Origin: Escherichia coli
GTDB lineage: Bacteria > Pseudomonadota > Gammaproteobacteria > Enterobacterales > Enterobacteriaceae
Reading direction: 5' to 3'
Assembly: GCF_036503815.1 (NCBI RefSeq)
Contig: NZ_AP027764.1
Coordinates: 3,162,001 to 3,226,000 of the forward strand
DNA: 64,000 nt
This document shows positions 44,763 through 53,446 of this stretch, in pieces. The notes below the pieces were generated by a model, which had not been told where the DNA came from, ran no database searches, and saw nothing but the letters and a program-made list of their open reading frames with translations. The translations under genes were made by a program, and so were the position numbers. How positions within the stretch are numbered: the stretch's first letter is position 1; each line of letters opens with the position of its first letter.

Positions 44763-45776
44763 ATGAAGGTACTGGTTACCGGCGCCACCAGCGGCTTAGG
44801 TCGAAACGCGGTAGAGTTTTTATGCCAGAAAGGCATCAGCGTGCGTGCGACCGGTCGCAACGAGGCAATGGGTAAATTGCTGGAAAAAATGGGCGCAGAG
44901 TTTGTTCCGGCGGATCTGACCGAGCTGGTCTCATCACAAGCTAAAGTGATGCTCGCAGGCATTGATACGTTGTGGCACTGCTCCAGCTTTACCTCTCCGT
45001 GGGGGACACAACAGGCTTTCGATCTGGCTAACGTTCGCGCCACTCGCCGTCTGGGTGAATGGGCTGTCGCCTGGGGAGTACGTAACTTTATTCATATCTC
45101 TTCCCCCTCCCTGTACTTCGATTATCACCACCATCGCGATATTAAAGAAGATTTTCGCCCTCACCGCTTCGCTAACGAGTTTGCCCGCAGCAAGGCGGCC
45201 AGCGAAGAAGTGATCAATATGCTTTCGCAGGCGAATCCACAAACACGCTTTACTATTTTACGCCCACAAAGTCTGTTCGGGCCGCACGATAAAGTCTTTA
45301 TTCCCCGTCTGGCGCATATGATGCACCACTACGGCAGCATTCTGTTACCACACGGCGGCAGTGCGCTGGTCGATATGACGTACTATGAAAATGCCGTGCA
45401 CGCCATGTGGCTGGCAAGTCAGGAAGCCTGCGATAAGCTGCCTTCCGGGCGAGCATATAACATTACCAACGGCGAGCATCGCACTCTACGCAGCATCGTG
45501 CAAAAACTGATCGACGAGTTGAATATTGATTGCCGTATTCGCTCGGTGCCTTACCCGATGCTGGACATGATCGCCCGCAGCATGGAGCGTTTAGGTCGCA
45601 AGTCAGCAAAAGAGCCGCCGCTGACCCACTACGGCGTCTCTAAGTTGAATTTTGACTTTACGCTGGATATGACGCGTGCACAGGAAGAATTAGGCTATCA
45701 GCCAGTCATCACTCTGGATGAAGGCATTGAGAAAACTGCTGCCTGGCTGCGCGACCACGGAAAACTGCCGCGCTAA
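44763..45776 (+). CDS. ybjS: Extended SDR-family NAD(P)-binding protein YbjS
   Basis: A 337-residue protein of the extended SDR / 3-beta-hydroxysteroid dehydrogenase-isomerase type. The Rossmann motif is GATSGLG (residues 7-13), and the SSPSLYFDYHHH segment provides Ser and Tyr-like positions. The substrate is unknown. I start it at the ATG at 44763 (MKVLVTG), although the ribosome site (AGTGGA) is weak. The open frame begins 21 codons earlier. Its end overlaps that of convergent amiD by four bases. Confidence 0.9.
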   Translation: MKVLVTGATSGLGRNAVEFLCQKGISVRATGRNEAMGKLLEKMGAEFVPADLTELVSSQAKVMLAGIDTLWHCSSFTSPWGTQQAFDLANVRATRRLGEWAVAWGVRNFIHISSPSLYFDYHHHRDIKEDFRPHRFANEFARSKAASEEVINMLSQANPQTRFTILRPQSLFGPHDKVFIPRLAHMMHHYGSILLPHGGSALVDMTYYENAVHAMWLASQEACDKLPSGRAYNITNGEHRTLRSIVQKLIDELNIDCRIRSVPYPMLDMIARSMERLGRKSAKEPPLTHYGVSKLNFDFTLDMTRAQEELGYQPVITLDEGIEKTAAWLRDHGKLPR

Positions 45777-46603
45777 TCCTGCCCGTATTTCTCCAGCAAC
45801 GCTTCGGCAATCGCCTGAGTTTCTGCATCCGCTTCGCCGTTGTATAACGTCGGGCGGAAATGCATCTGGAACGCCATAATCACGCGCCGCTGCTCGCGCG
45901 GTGTCATATCAGGTTTTACGTCATAACCATAGCGCGCCAACAGTTCCAGCAATGGCGCAGTATCTACTGGCGTGTGCGGCGCACGCCCGGCAAGGTAAAA
46001 GTTCACCCGCTGCGCATCTGGCCAGGCACCAATCCCCTGCTGCGCCAGTTGCTGCCAGGGGAATAACGGCCCCGGATCGTCTTTGCGCTGCGGCGCAATA
46101 TCCGCATGCGCCACTACGTTTTCCGGCTTGATGTGATAACGGGCAATAATATCTTTCGCCAGCGGAATAAGCGCCTGAATCTGTGCCTGTTCAAACGGGG
46201 CAAAATATTTCACTCCGGATGATTTTTGCCAGCCTCGGTTTTCCAGCTCAATGCCAATAGAGGTGTCGTTAAGGCGTGTTGCCCCGCGCCAGGCGCTAAT
46301 CCCCGCATGCCAGGCCAGTTCCTGTTCCGGCACCAGTTGCCAGATGCGCGGTTTACCGTTGTATCGCGGTGGCACAGCAGGAACCAGATAATGCGAGCTG
46401 ACCTGTTTATCGGTCAGTGTCGCCAGCGAGCTATCAAAATCATCTGCGGTGTAGTGGATCACCAGCACTTTAATGCGCGGATACGCCGCCTGCGCCTGGC
46501 GTCGGGTATCAAGCTGATATCCCTCTTTCTCAACAATGCCTTTTTCGCCTGCACACCCTGCAAGTAACAAAGCAGCGGCGACCAACCAGAAGACTCTTCT
46601 CAT
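45773..46603 (-). CDS. amiD: N-acetylmuramoyl-L-alanine amidase AmiD (lipoprotein)
   Basis: A 276-residue zinc amidase anchored in the outer membrane. It cleaves the amide bond between MurNAc (or anhydro-MurNAc) and L-alanine. The lipobox is LLAGC, with the lipidated Cys at residue 17. Zinc ligands are H50 (VIHYTADD), H166 and D176 (AHADIAPQRKDDPG). A C-terminal peptidoglycan-binding-like domain follows (about 205-276). Its start overlaps the ybjQ stop by four bases (ATGA), so ybjQ-amiD are coupled. Confidence 0.95.
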   Translation of the reverse strand: MRRVFWLVAAALLLAGCAGEKGIVEKEGYQLDTRRQAQAAYPRIKVLVIHYTADDFDSSLATLTDKQVSSHYLVPAVPPRYNGKPRIWQLVPEQELAWHAGISAWRGATRLNDTSIGIELENRGWQKSSGVKYFAPFEQAQIQALIPLAKDIIARYHIKPENVVAHADIAPQRKDDPGPLFPWQQLAQQGIGAWPDAQRVNFYLAGRAPHTPVDTAPLLELLARYGYDVKPDMTPREQRRVIMAFQMHFRPTLYNGEADAETQAIAEALLEKYGQD

Positions 46604-46923
46604 CGACGTGTTTTCACCGCCGTTCCGCTGACGCTAACCATCAGCATACTGCCATTTTGCCCGACCGTTTCGTAGTCGATATCAATACCGACTACGGCAT
46701 CGGCCCCCAACGCCCGCGCCTGCTCACCAAGTTCCTCAAAGGCAATCTCCCGCGCTTTACGCAATTCTTTTTCATAAGCCCCGGAGCGTCCGCCAACGAT
46801 ATCGCGGATACCGGCAAAGAAATCACGGAAAATATTGGCACCTAAAATCGCTTCGCCTGTCACCACACCGCAATATTCGACGATGGTCTGGCCTTCCAGA
46901 GTTGGGGTTGTAGAAAATTGCAT
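46600..46923 (-). CDS. ybjQ: UPF0145 (heavy-metal-binding-like) protein YbjQ
   Basis: A 107-residue UPF0145-family protein, pentameric in solved relatives and of unknown function. It contains the conserved GANIFRDFFAGIRDIVGGRSGAYE segment and ends in a beta-rich part with VVGIDIDYE. First gene of the ybjQ-amiD pair; its stop overlaps the amiD start. The 209 bases upstream, to the AT-rich insert, contain no gene. Confidence 0.92.
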   Translation of the reverse strand: MQFSTTPTLEGQTIVEYCGVVTGEAILGANIFRDFFAGIRDIVGGRSGAYEKELRKAREIAFEELGEQARALGADAVVGIDIDYETVGQNGSMLMVSVSGTAVKTRR

Positions 46924-47132
46924 GATCGATCTCCTTGTTTGCTAATCCTTCGATCTCAAAGCATTATCGGGCTGATATGCCATGTTGGGAAGAAGGTTTT
47001 GATCAGTTTAGGAAATCATCTCATTGTGTCAAAAACAAGCGCATATGCCTTTACGATTACCCGTCTCCTAACCCGATATTGGTTTCATTATGGGATAGCG
47101 CTGACCTGCTGTATTATGTTGTACCTGCAACA

Positions 47133-48932
47133 TTAATGAATGGGAAGAGTCACCTTATATTGTAAATTATTCCAAAATTTTTCCGCATCTTGAGGCTGAG
47201 GAATATACCTCTGAATTCTTGTTTGATCGGTCTCCGCAAAACATGAAAGTAATGTAACCTCAAGACTTCTATCATTAATATAAGCAAAGATCATTTTTGC
47301 AAATTCGTAAATAAATGCCCGATCCTGAGCGCTTAATAGCTTAATACAATATTTATTCTTTAGAGAGTAAAGGATTTCAATGAAAGCATCCGCTGCAACC
47401 TTTACGTTATTCCCAACGGTCATATTAAATATATCCCTTACACAGATAGAGTACAGTGATAGTAAACAACCATACAAATAATCATTTATTAATTCTTTTG
47501 TCCATTTTACTGGTAACCATGGTTTTATCTTGACATCATGCATACTACACTCATGAAAAAGACATTTATAGAGATTAACTCTTATCATATCAACACTGTA
47601 AAAATGGCAATGGACAAATTTTGAAGAATGAGCATTTACATTATTAATTTTAGTCGCTCTAAACGTAAAGTTACTGAATACGTTTTTCGTTAAATTACTA
47701 TTTGTTATCTTAACATCACCTAAACTGCCGTTCTCAAAACAACATCCCTTCAATATACTTTCATTTACAAGAGAATGTGATAAATACAGATGATTTAAGT
47801 TTTTCTTCATTAAACCCACAGCATCAAAATGACTATATTTAATAAAACAACCATCATTGAGTAGCGTTTTTAGATTGACTAAATTACTATCATGTTCACG
47901 TGCCATAGTTGTGATAGGGGTTGGAAGAGACATGAAAACCTCTTCATTGACCATCAAGTGAATCATGCATTGCTTGCCTCTTGTCATATCCACACTTACA
48001 CTACAAATATCGTTGTAATGCGATGAATGCATTTCCGGACACAGATTCAATACAATATTTTGAAAGGAGTAAAATCGTGTTAATACTTCCGAATAAGTAA
48101 TTGGATTAAACTTAAGATCGTCATTAGCAAAACCAAGTGTTATTGTATGTTCTACATTTAGGTCAGGTTCAGGTGAGTCTTCAAGAGCAATATCATCACT
48201 GAAAATTTCACCTGATGTATTATCACTGTTACAAAAGGTGCTCATCAATGCAATGGTATTTATAACGGACTCTTTGTCGATATCCTCACTCATTGTATAT
48301 CGCCTGCTATAATCATAGAAATGAATAAATGCGTCTTTTATAATTGTTATATATTGTTCCTTATTAAATACAATTCGATTGTATACTTTTTCAAAGATCG
48401 CATTCGCGATCTTACAACCAAGGGTATACCTATATAACAATGGATAAGAATCAATAGTAAAATTCTTCTCCAGTTCACATTGCAGTTTATTTTCGTAATG
48501 CAGAGGAAAAAGAAATTCTTGTCTTTCCATTTTTCCGCTGACTTTATTTCGCACCCCAATGGTGATTCTTTCATTGCCAAATTTTATTTCAACTTCATTG
48601 TTTTGTGATGTACCAAGGTATGTTTTAGTACCAGTTTCGAAAGCACTACTAAAAAAAGAATTAAAATAATTATTTGCTGAATAAATAATGTTACCGAGCG
48701 ACATATCATTTTTAATAGTTTCACTATCAGCATTTATTGCTAATACTAGATTCAAGTAGATGGTGTCCCATGTAGATAACTCATCCTTATGACTGGATTT
48801 TAATATGGTAAAAAATTCCCTCAGCGAGGCCATGAGATTATCACTTTGATTCGGTTGTGTGCTTAGAAATGATGACGATTGTTCAGAGACATTATTTATC
48901 ATATAAAAATCACCCAAAAAACGATAACCCAC
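47133..48932 (-). CDS. Accessory AT-rich pentapeptide-repeat protein, effector-like
   Basis: I do not recognise this 599-codon gene. It is much more AT-rich than its neighbours and lies where K-12, as I recall it, has ybjQ and ybjP adjacent. Residues 1-30 are rich in Ser, Asn and Gln (VSEQSSSFLSTQPNQSDN), without a Sec signal, as in type III-secreted proteins. Residues 40-375 look mostly helical. Residues 377-470 form about 18 pentapeptide units (e.g. ESILK GCCFE NGSLG DVKIT NSNLT), which predict a right-handed quadrilateral beta-helix. Residues 475-599 are helical and hydrophobic. Pentapeptide effectors (EspX, PipB2, SopA/NleL families) are the nearest known type, but the domain order here differs. 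The start is a GTG at 48932 (GGGAG upstream), or the ATG at 48902 (MINNVSEQ), preceded by GGGTGA. Confidence 0.72.
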   Translation of the reverse strand: MGYRFLGDFYMINNVSEQSSSFLSTQPNQSDNLMASLREFFTILKSSHKDELSTWDTIYLNLVLAINADSETIKNDMSLGNIIYSANNYFNSFFSSAFETGTKTYLGTSQNNEVEIKFGNERITIGVRNKVSGKMERQEFLFPLHYENKLQCELEKNFTIDSYPLLYRYTLGCKIANAIFEKVYNRIVFNKEQYITIIKDAFIHFYDYSRRYTMSEDIDKESVINTIALMSTFCNSDNTSGEIFSDDIALEDSPEPDLNVEHTITLGFANDDLKFNPITYSEVLTRFYSFQNIVLNLCPEMHSSHYNDICSVSVDMTRGKQCMIHLMVNEEVFMSLPTPITTMAREHDSNLVNLKTLLNDGCFIKYSHFDAVGLMKKNLNHLYLSHSLVNESILKGCCFENGSLGDVKITNSNLTKNVFSNFTFRATKINNVNAHSSKFVHCHFYSVDMIRVNLYKCLFHECSMHDVKIKPWLPVKWTKELINDYLYGCLLSLYSICVRDIFNMTVGNNVKVAADAFIEILYSLKNKYCIKLLSAQDRAFIYEFAKMIFAYINDRSLEVTLLSCFAETDQTRIQRYIPQPQDAEKFWNNLQYKVTLPIH

Positions 48933-49554
48933 TGTACTCCCTGTGCTTTATAAACATAAAGTCACAACACATTCTATATTCATATTAATTAATGGCGCAT
49001 TGAAAAAAATTATATTATTCTTAACTCAAATCCATTAGCTAAATAAGCTTATATTCTTCACTCACAACCGTAACAAAAATAATATTATCGAAAGTTAAAG
49101 TTGGGACTATCAAATTTCGCTCATTTCAAACATACATTGTGATTTTTGCAATCATCTTAATCTTAGGGCCTATCATCATATGTTAAAATTTTGTCAATGA
49201 TAGAAAAGAATCTTGGTCACCTATCATGCGTTATAAATGTGCAACTGGCTTCCTGCAGATGCTCTTAACTTCTACAGCAGGATTTATACCAGCGTTTCAG
49301 AACTATCATATTTACCTTAAATGATCATTTCAGTCTTATAACACGCTCAGCCCCACAAATGGTTTACACTGTCTATTGTTTGGGTAATTTAAGTAAGTCA
49401 GCTACGATCAACCTTGAATGGGGAGCCAGCAATGGACTTAAGCCTAATCGGGTCTTCAGATTGTTTCAGAATTGTATAAAAAACAATGTATTAAATAATC
49501 TGATTGTTTTTGGTCATAGTGTGACGCAGAAAGCAAGCCAATAAGGAAATGATT
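48933..49554. other. AT-rich intergenic region between the accessory gene and ybjP
   Basis: About 620 bases of AT-rich DNA. It should hold the promoter of the accessory gene (minus strand, with TATAAT-like AATATAATT near 49010) and, at its right end, that of ybjP. A 61-codon open frame at 49359-49544 has no recognisable content. No terminal repeat, integrase or tRNA marks an insertion boundary. Confidence 0.5.
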
Positions 49555-50070
49555 ATGCGCTACCGTTCACTATCTCTACTTATTCCATGTGCACTGCTGC
49601 TGAGTGCCTGTACCACCGTCACGCCAGCTTATAAAGATAACGGCCCCCGCACCGGTTCCTGTGTCCAGGGTGGCCCTGACAGCGTGGCTCAACAATTCTA
49701 TGACTACCGCATTCAACATCGCAGCAATGACATTACCGCTCTGCGCCCCTATTTGAGTGACAAACTGGCAACCCTACTTAGCGATGCCAGCCGCGATAAT
49801 AGTCATCGTGAATTGTTAAGCAGCGATCCGTTCTCCAGTCGAACCACCTTGCCAGACAGCGCCCACGTTGCCAGTGCATCTACTATCCCTAATCGTGATG
49901 CCCGTAACATTCCTTTGCGCGTGGATCTCAAACAGGGTGACCAGGGCTGGCAGGATGAAGTGCTAATGATTCAGGAAGGCCAGTGTTGGGTGATTGACGA
50001 TGTGCGCTACTTAGGCGGCAGCGTTCATGCCACAGCAGGTACACTCCGTCAGTCAATCGAGAATCGCTAA
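49555..50070 (+). CDS. ybjP: Putative lipoprotein YbjP
   Basis: A 171-residue lipoprotein with lipobox LLSAC (Cys19) after a short signal peptide (MRYRSLSLLIPCALLLSA). The mature part resembles the DUF3828-type lipoprotein family. The function is unknown. I prefer the ATG at 49555 over the ATG at 49549 because AAGGA lies nine bases upstream and it gives the usual length. The hairpin CGGCATT / AATGCCG at 50105-50126 may be its terminator. Confidence 0.92.
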   Translation: MRYRSLSLLIPCALLLSACTTVTPAYKDNGPRTGSCVQGGPDSVAQQFYDYRIQHRSNDITALRPYLSDKLATLLSDASRDNSHRELLSSDPFSSRTTLPDSAHVASASTIPNRDARNIPLRVDLKQGDQGWQDEVLMIQEGQCWVIDDVRYLGGSVHATAGTLRQSIENR

Positions 50071-50102
50071 CGCCTTGATCAACCAATAACCCCCGTAAAT
50101 TG

Positions 50103-50128
50103 TCCGGCATTTCGCGAGGAATGCCGAC
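50103..50128 (+). terminator. Possible terminator after ybjP
   Basis: A hairpin with arms CGGCATT and AATGCCG and an eight-base loop, followed by the weakly T-rich ACATTTATG. It separates ybjP from artP. Confidence 0.45.
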
Positions 50129-50214
50129 ATTTATGCTCGCCGCCCACCGCCCCCGTTATTTTGTGCTATGTTTAGTGAATAATGCGCTTTGCTTTTAACT
50201 TTTAAAGCAGAAAT

Positions 50215-50232
50215 ATTGCATAATTATTCTGT
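50215..50232. promoter_or_regulatory. ArgR box-like site upstream of artP
   Basis: ATTGCATAATTATTCTGT matches most defined positions of the E. coli ARG box TNTGAATAATTATTCANA. It lies about 56-73 bases before the artP start codon and could allow arginine-dependent repression of artPIQM. Confidence 0.6.
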
Positions 50233-50287
50233 CAAAGGTACTATCTTCGACCTCAATAGCTATCAGACTGCCAGTATACGAGTGTCA

Positions 50288-51016
50288 ATGAGTATTCAAT
50301 TAAACGGCATTAATTGCTTTTACGGCGCGCATCAGGCGCTGTTCGATATCACGCTGGATTGCCCACAGGGCGAAACGCTGGTGTTACTTGGCCCCAGTGG
50401 CGCGGGTAAAAGCTCGCTGCTGCGTGTACTCAATCTGCTTGAGATGCCGCGCTCCGGTACGCTCAACATTGCAGGCAACCATTTCGATTTCACCAAAACG
50501 CCCTCAGACAAAGCGATTCGCGATCTGCGTCGTAACGTCGGTATGGTGTTTCAACAATACAACCTGTGGCCGCACCTCACCGTGCAGCAAAACCTGATTG
50601 AAGCGCCCTGCCGTGTACTGGGATTGAGTAAAGATCAGGCGCTGGCCCGTGCAGAAAAATTGCTGGAACGTCTGCGCCTGAAACCTTTCAGTGATCGCTA
50701 TCCGCTGCATCTTTCTGGTGGTCAGCAGCAGCGTGTTGCTATTGCGCGTGCGTTGATGATGGAACCGCAGGTACTGCTGTTCGATGAACCGACCGCCGCG
50801 CTGGACCCGGAAATTACGGCACAAATCGTCAGCATCATTCGTGAGCTGGCAGAAACCAATATTACCCAGGTGATCGTCACCCACGAAGTAGAAGTGGCGC
50901 GTAAAACCGCCAGTCGTGTGGTGTATATGGAAAATGGTCACATCGTAGAACAAGGCGACGCGCGCTGCTTTACCGAGCCGCAAACCGAAGCATTTAAAAA
51001 CTATCTCTCTCACTAA
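50288..51016 (+). CDS. artP: Arginine ABC transporter ATP-binding protein ArtP
   Basis: The 242-residue cytoplasmic ATPase of the periplasmic-binding-protein-dependent arginine importer. Walker A is GPSGAGKSS, signature LSGGQQQRVAIARAL, Walker B LLFDEPTAALDPE, and the switch His is in VTHEVEVA. I start it at the ATG at 50288 (MSIQLNGINC), which gives the family length. The frame is open 33 codons upstream across the promoter. First gene of artPIQM; artI follows by 17 bp. Confidence 0.96.
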   Translation: MSIQLNGINCFYGAHQALFDITLDCPQGETLVLLGPSGAGKSSLLRVLNLLEMPRSGTLNIAGNHFDFTKTPSDKAIRDLRRNVGMVFQQYNLWPHLTVQQNLIEAPCRVLGLSKDQALARAEKLLERLRLKPFSDRYPLHLSGGQQQRVAIARALMMEPQVLLFDEPTAALDPEITAQIVSIIRELAETNITQVIVTHEVEVARKTASRVVYMENGHIVEQGDARCFTEPQTEAFKNYLSH

Positions 51017-51033
51017 GATTCGGGATAACAACA

Positions 51034-51765
51034 ATGAAAAAAGTTCTGATTGCCGCGTTAATTGCAGGTTTTAGTCTTTCCGCCACAGCTGCCGAAACTA
51101 TTCGTTTTGCCACCGAAGCCTCCTATCCTCCGTTTGAATCAATGGATGCAAACAACCAGATCGTTGGTTTTGACGTCGACCTGGCGCAGGCATTGTGTAA
51201 AGAGATTGATGCGACCTGCACTTTCTCTAACCAGGCGTTTGACAGCCTGATCCCAAGCCTGAAATTCCGTCGCGTAGACGCAGTGATGGCTGGGATGGAT
51301 ATCACCCCGGAGCGTGAAAAGCAGGTGCTGTTTACCACGCCGTACTATGACAACTCTGCCCTGTTTGTGGGTCAACAAGGTAAATACACCAGCGTTGATC
51401 AGCTGAAAGGCAAAAAAGTCGGCGTTCAGAACGGGACGACGCACCAGAAATTCATTATGGATAAACATCCGGAAATCACCACGGTTCCTTATGATAGCTA
51501 CCAGAACGCGAAACTCGATCTGCAAAACGGTCGTATCGACGGCGTTTTTGGTGACACCGCAGTGGTAACCGAATGGCTGAAAGATAACCCGAAACTGGCG
51601 GCTGTCGGCGACAAAGTGACCGATAAAGATTACTTCGGTACTGGCCTCGGCATCGCGGTACGTCAGGGCAACACTGAACTGCAGCAGAAATTCAACACTG
51701 CGCTGGAAAAAGTGAAGAAAGATGGCACTTACGAAACCATCTACAACAAATGGTTCCAGAAGTAA
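51034..51765 (+). CDS. artI: Arginine ABC transporter periplasmic binding protein ArtI
   Basis: A 243-residue solute-binding protein of the amino-acid type. A signal peptide (MKKVLIAALIAGFSLSATA) is cleaved near residue 19. It is a close paralogue of ArtJ (encoded at 53447-54178), sharing ATYPPFES- and GTTHQK-type blocks. Its ligand is not clearly arginine in all reports. It is the second gene of artPIQM; artQ starts six bases after its stop. Confidence 0.95.
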   Translation: MKKVLIAALIAGFSLSATAAETIRFATEASYPPFESMDANNQIVGFDVDLAQALCKEIDATCTFSNQAFDSLIPSLKFRRVDAVMAGMDITPEREKQVLFTTPYYDNSALFVGQQGKYTSVDQLKGKKVGVQNGTTHQKFIMDKHPEITTVPYDSYQNAKLDLQNGRIDGVFGDTAVVTEWLKDNPKLAAVGDKVTDKDYFGTGLGIAVRQGNTELQQKFNTALEKVKKDGTYETIYNKWFQK

Positions 51766-51771
51766 TACCTG

Positions 51772-52488
51772 ATGAATGAATTTTTTCCTTTAGCAAGCGC
51801 CGCCGGGATGACCGTCGGCCTTGCCGTTTGTGCATTGATTGTCGGACTGGCGCTGGCGATGTTCTTTGCGGTGTGGGAGTCAGCAAAATGGCGTCCTGTC
51901 GCGTGGGTAGGTTCAGCACTGGTGACGATTCTGCGCGGTCTGCCAGAAATTCTGGTGGTGCTGTTTATCTATTTTGGCTCCTCGCAGTTACTGCTGACGC
52001 TTTCGGATGGCTTCACCATCAATCTTGGGATCGTACAGATCCCGGTGCAGATGGACATTGAGAACTTCGACGTTAGCCCGTTCCTGTGTGGGGTTATCGC
52101 CCTGTCGCTACTGTATGCCGCCTATGCCTCGCAAACCCTGCGTGGCGCACTGAAAGCGGTGCCGGTGGGCCAGTGGGAATCCGGTCAGGCGCTGGGGCTG
52201 TCGAAATCGGCTATCTTTTTCCGCCTGGTGATGCCGCAGATGTGGCGTCATGCGCTGCCTGGTCTCGGTAACCAGTGGCTGGTACTGCTGAAAGATACCG
52301 CGCTGGTCAGTTTGATAAGTGTGAATGATTTAATGCTGCAAACTAAAAGCATTGCCACTCGTACTCAGGAGCCGTTTACCTGGTACATTGTGGCAGCAGC
52401 GATCTATCTGGTGATTACCCTGTTGAGTCAGTACATTCTCAAACGCATTGACCTGCGCGCGACACGTTTTGAGCGGAGGCCTGGCTGA
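51772..52488 (+). CDS. artQ: Arginine ABC transporter permease ArtQ
   Basis: A 238-residue inner-membrane permease of the HisMQ family, with about five helices and the EAA loop (GALKAVPVGQWESGQALGLSK). It forms the channel with ArtM. The TGA stop overlaps the ATG of artM by one base (TGATG), a coupling arrangement. Confidence 0.95.
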   Translation: MNEFFPLASAAGMTVGLAVCALIVGLALAMFFAVWESAKWRPVAWVGSALVTILRGLPEILVVLFIYFGSSQLLLTLSDGFTINLGIVQIPVQMDIENFDVSPFLCGVIALSLLYAAYASQTLRGALKAVPVGQWESGQALGLSKSAIFFRLVMPQMWRHALPGLGNQWLVLLKDTALVSLISVNDLMLQTKSIATRTQEPFTWYIVAAAIYLVITLLSQYILKRIDLRATRFERRPG

Positions 52489-53156
52489 TGCTTGAGTATT
52501 TACCCGAACTAATGAAAGGGCTACATACCAGCCTGACGCTGACGATTGCCTCGCTGATTGTGGCGCTAATTCTGGCGTTGATTTTTACCATCATCCTGAC
52601 GCTGAAAACGCCGGTACTGGTGTGGCTGGTGCGGGGCTATATCACGCTGTTTACCGGTACGCCGCTGCTGGTGCAGATCTTTCTGATTTACTACGGGCCG
52701 GGCCAGTTCCCGACGTTACAGGAATATCCGGCACTGTGGCATCTGTTATCAGAACCGTGGTTATGCGCGCTGATTGCATTGTCACTGAACAGTGCCGCGT
52801 ATACTACGCAGCTGTTTTACGGTGCAATTCGTGCGATCCCGGAAGGCCAGTGGCAATCCTGTAGTGCCCTGGGGATGAGCAAAAAAGATACGCTGGCGAT
52901 CCTGCTGCCGTATGCCTTTAAACGCTCACTCTCTTCTTATTCCAACGAAGTGGTGCTGGTGTTCAAAAGTACCTCTCTGGCTTACACCATTACGCTGATG
53001 GAAGTGATGGGATACAGCCAGTTGTTGTACGGGCGCACTTACGATGTCATGGTGTTCGGTGCGGCGGGGATTATTTACCTGGTCGTCAACGGCCTGCTGA
53101 CACTGATGATGCGTTTGATCGAGCGCAAAGCGCTGGCGTTCGAGCGACGGAATTGA
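52488..53156 (+). CDS. artM: Arginine ABC transporter permease ArtM
   Basis: A 222-residue permease of the HisMQ family and partner of ArtQ, with the EAA loop GAIRAIPEGQWQSCSALGMSK. It is the last gene of artPIQM. It is followed by a two-unit REP/BIME element and a strong terminator before artJ, which has its own promoter. Confidence 0.95.
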   Translation: MLEYLPELMKGLHTSLTLTIASLIVALILALIFTIILTLKTPVLVWLVRGYITLFTGTPLLVQIFLIYYGPGQFPTLQEYPALWHLLSEPWLCALIALSLNSAAYTTQLFYGAIRAIPEGQWQSCSALGMSKKDTLAILLPYAFKRSLSSYSNEVVLVFKSTSLAYTITLMEVMGYSQLLYGRTYDVMVFGAAGIIYLVVNGLLTLMMRLIERKALAFERRN

Positions 53157-53170
53157 CATGGCTGCATGCT

Positions 53171-53273
53171 GATGCCGGATGATTTGTAGGTCTGATAAGA
53201 CGCGCCAGCGTCGCATCAGACACCAGCACGGTGCCTATGCCGGATGCGGCGTGTACGCCTTATCCGGCCTACA
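53171..53273. repeat. BIME (two REP units) after artM
   Basis: Two REP units: the first from TGCCGGATGATTTGTAGGTC to GCGTCGCATCAGA (53174-53220), the second TGCCGGATGCGG ... CCTTATCCGGCCTACA (53238-53273). They lie between the artPIQM operon end and its terminator. Confidence 0.85.
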
Positions 53274-53295
53274 TAGTGCATAGATTAATATAATA

Positions 53296-53332
53296 AAGAC
53301 GGGCAACCCACTAAGTTGTCCGTCTTTTTTTA
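53296..53332 (+). terminator. Terminator after artPIQM
   Basis: AAGACGGGCAAC / GTTGTCCGTCTT hairpin followed by TTTTTTATT. It separates the operon from artJ. Confidence 0.88.
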
Positions 53333-53338
53333 TTCATT

Positions 53339-53377
53339 ACGAATTATTTAATCATATTTATTGCATATAAATTCACT
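53339..53377. promoter_or_regulatory. Tandem ArgR boxes upstream of artJ
   Basis: Two 18-base ARG-box-like sites lie at 53339-53356 (weak) and 53360-53377 (strong: ATTGCATATAAATTCACT), separated by three bases, the standard spacing for the ArgR hexamer. They overlap the region where the artJ promoter must lie. Repression of artJ by ArgR is established. Confidence 0.65.
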
Positions 53378-53446
53378 TAATGGCATTGTTATCTCATGCC
53401 GCAGACACGGCCAAAAATCATAAGATTGACAGACGGGAGTTCCATC

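Noticed and set aside
49359..49544. 61-codon open frame upstream of ybjP
   Set aside because: Weak start, no recognisable sequence features, and it lies in the likely ybjP promoter region. Not supported as a gene.
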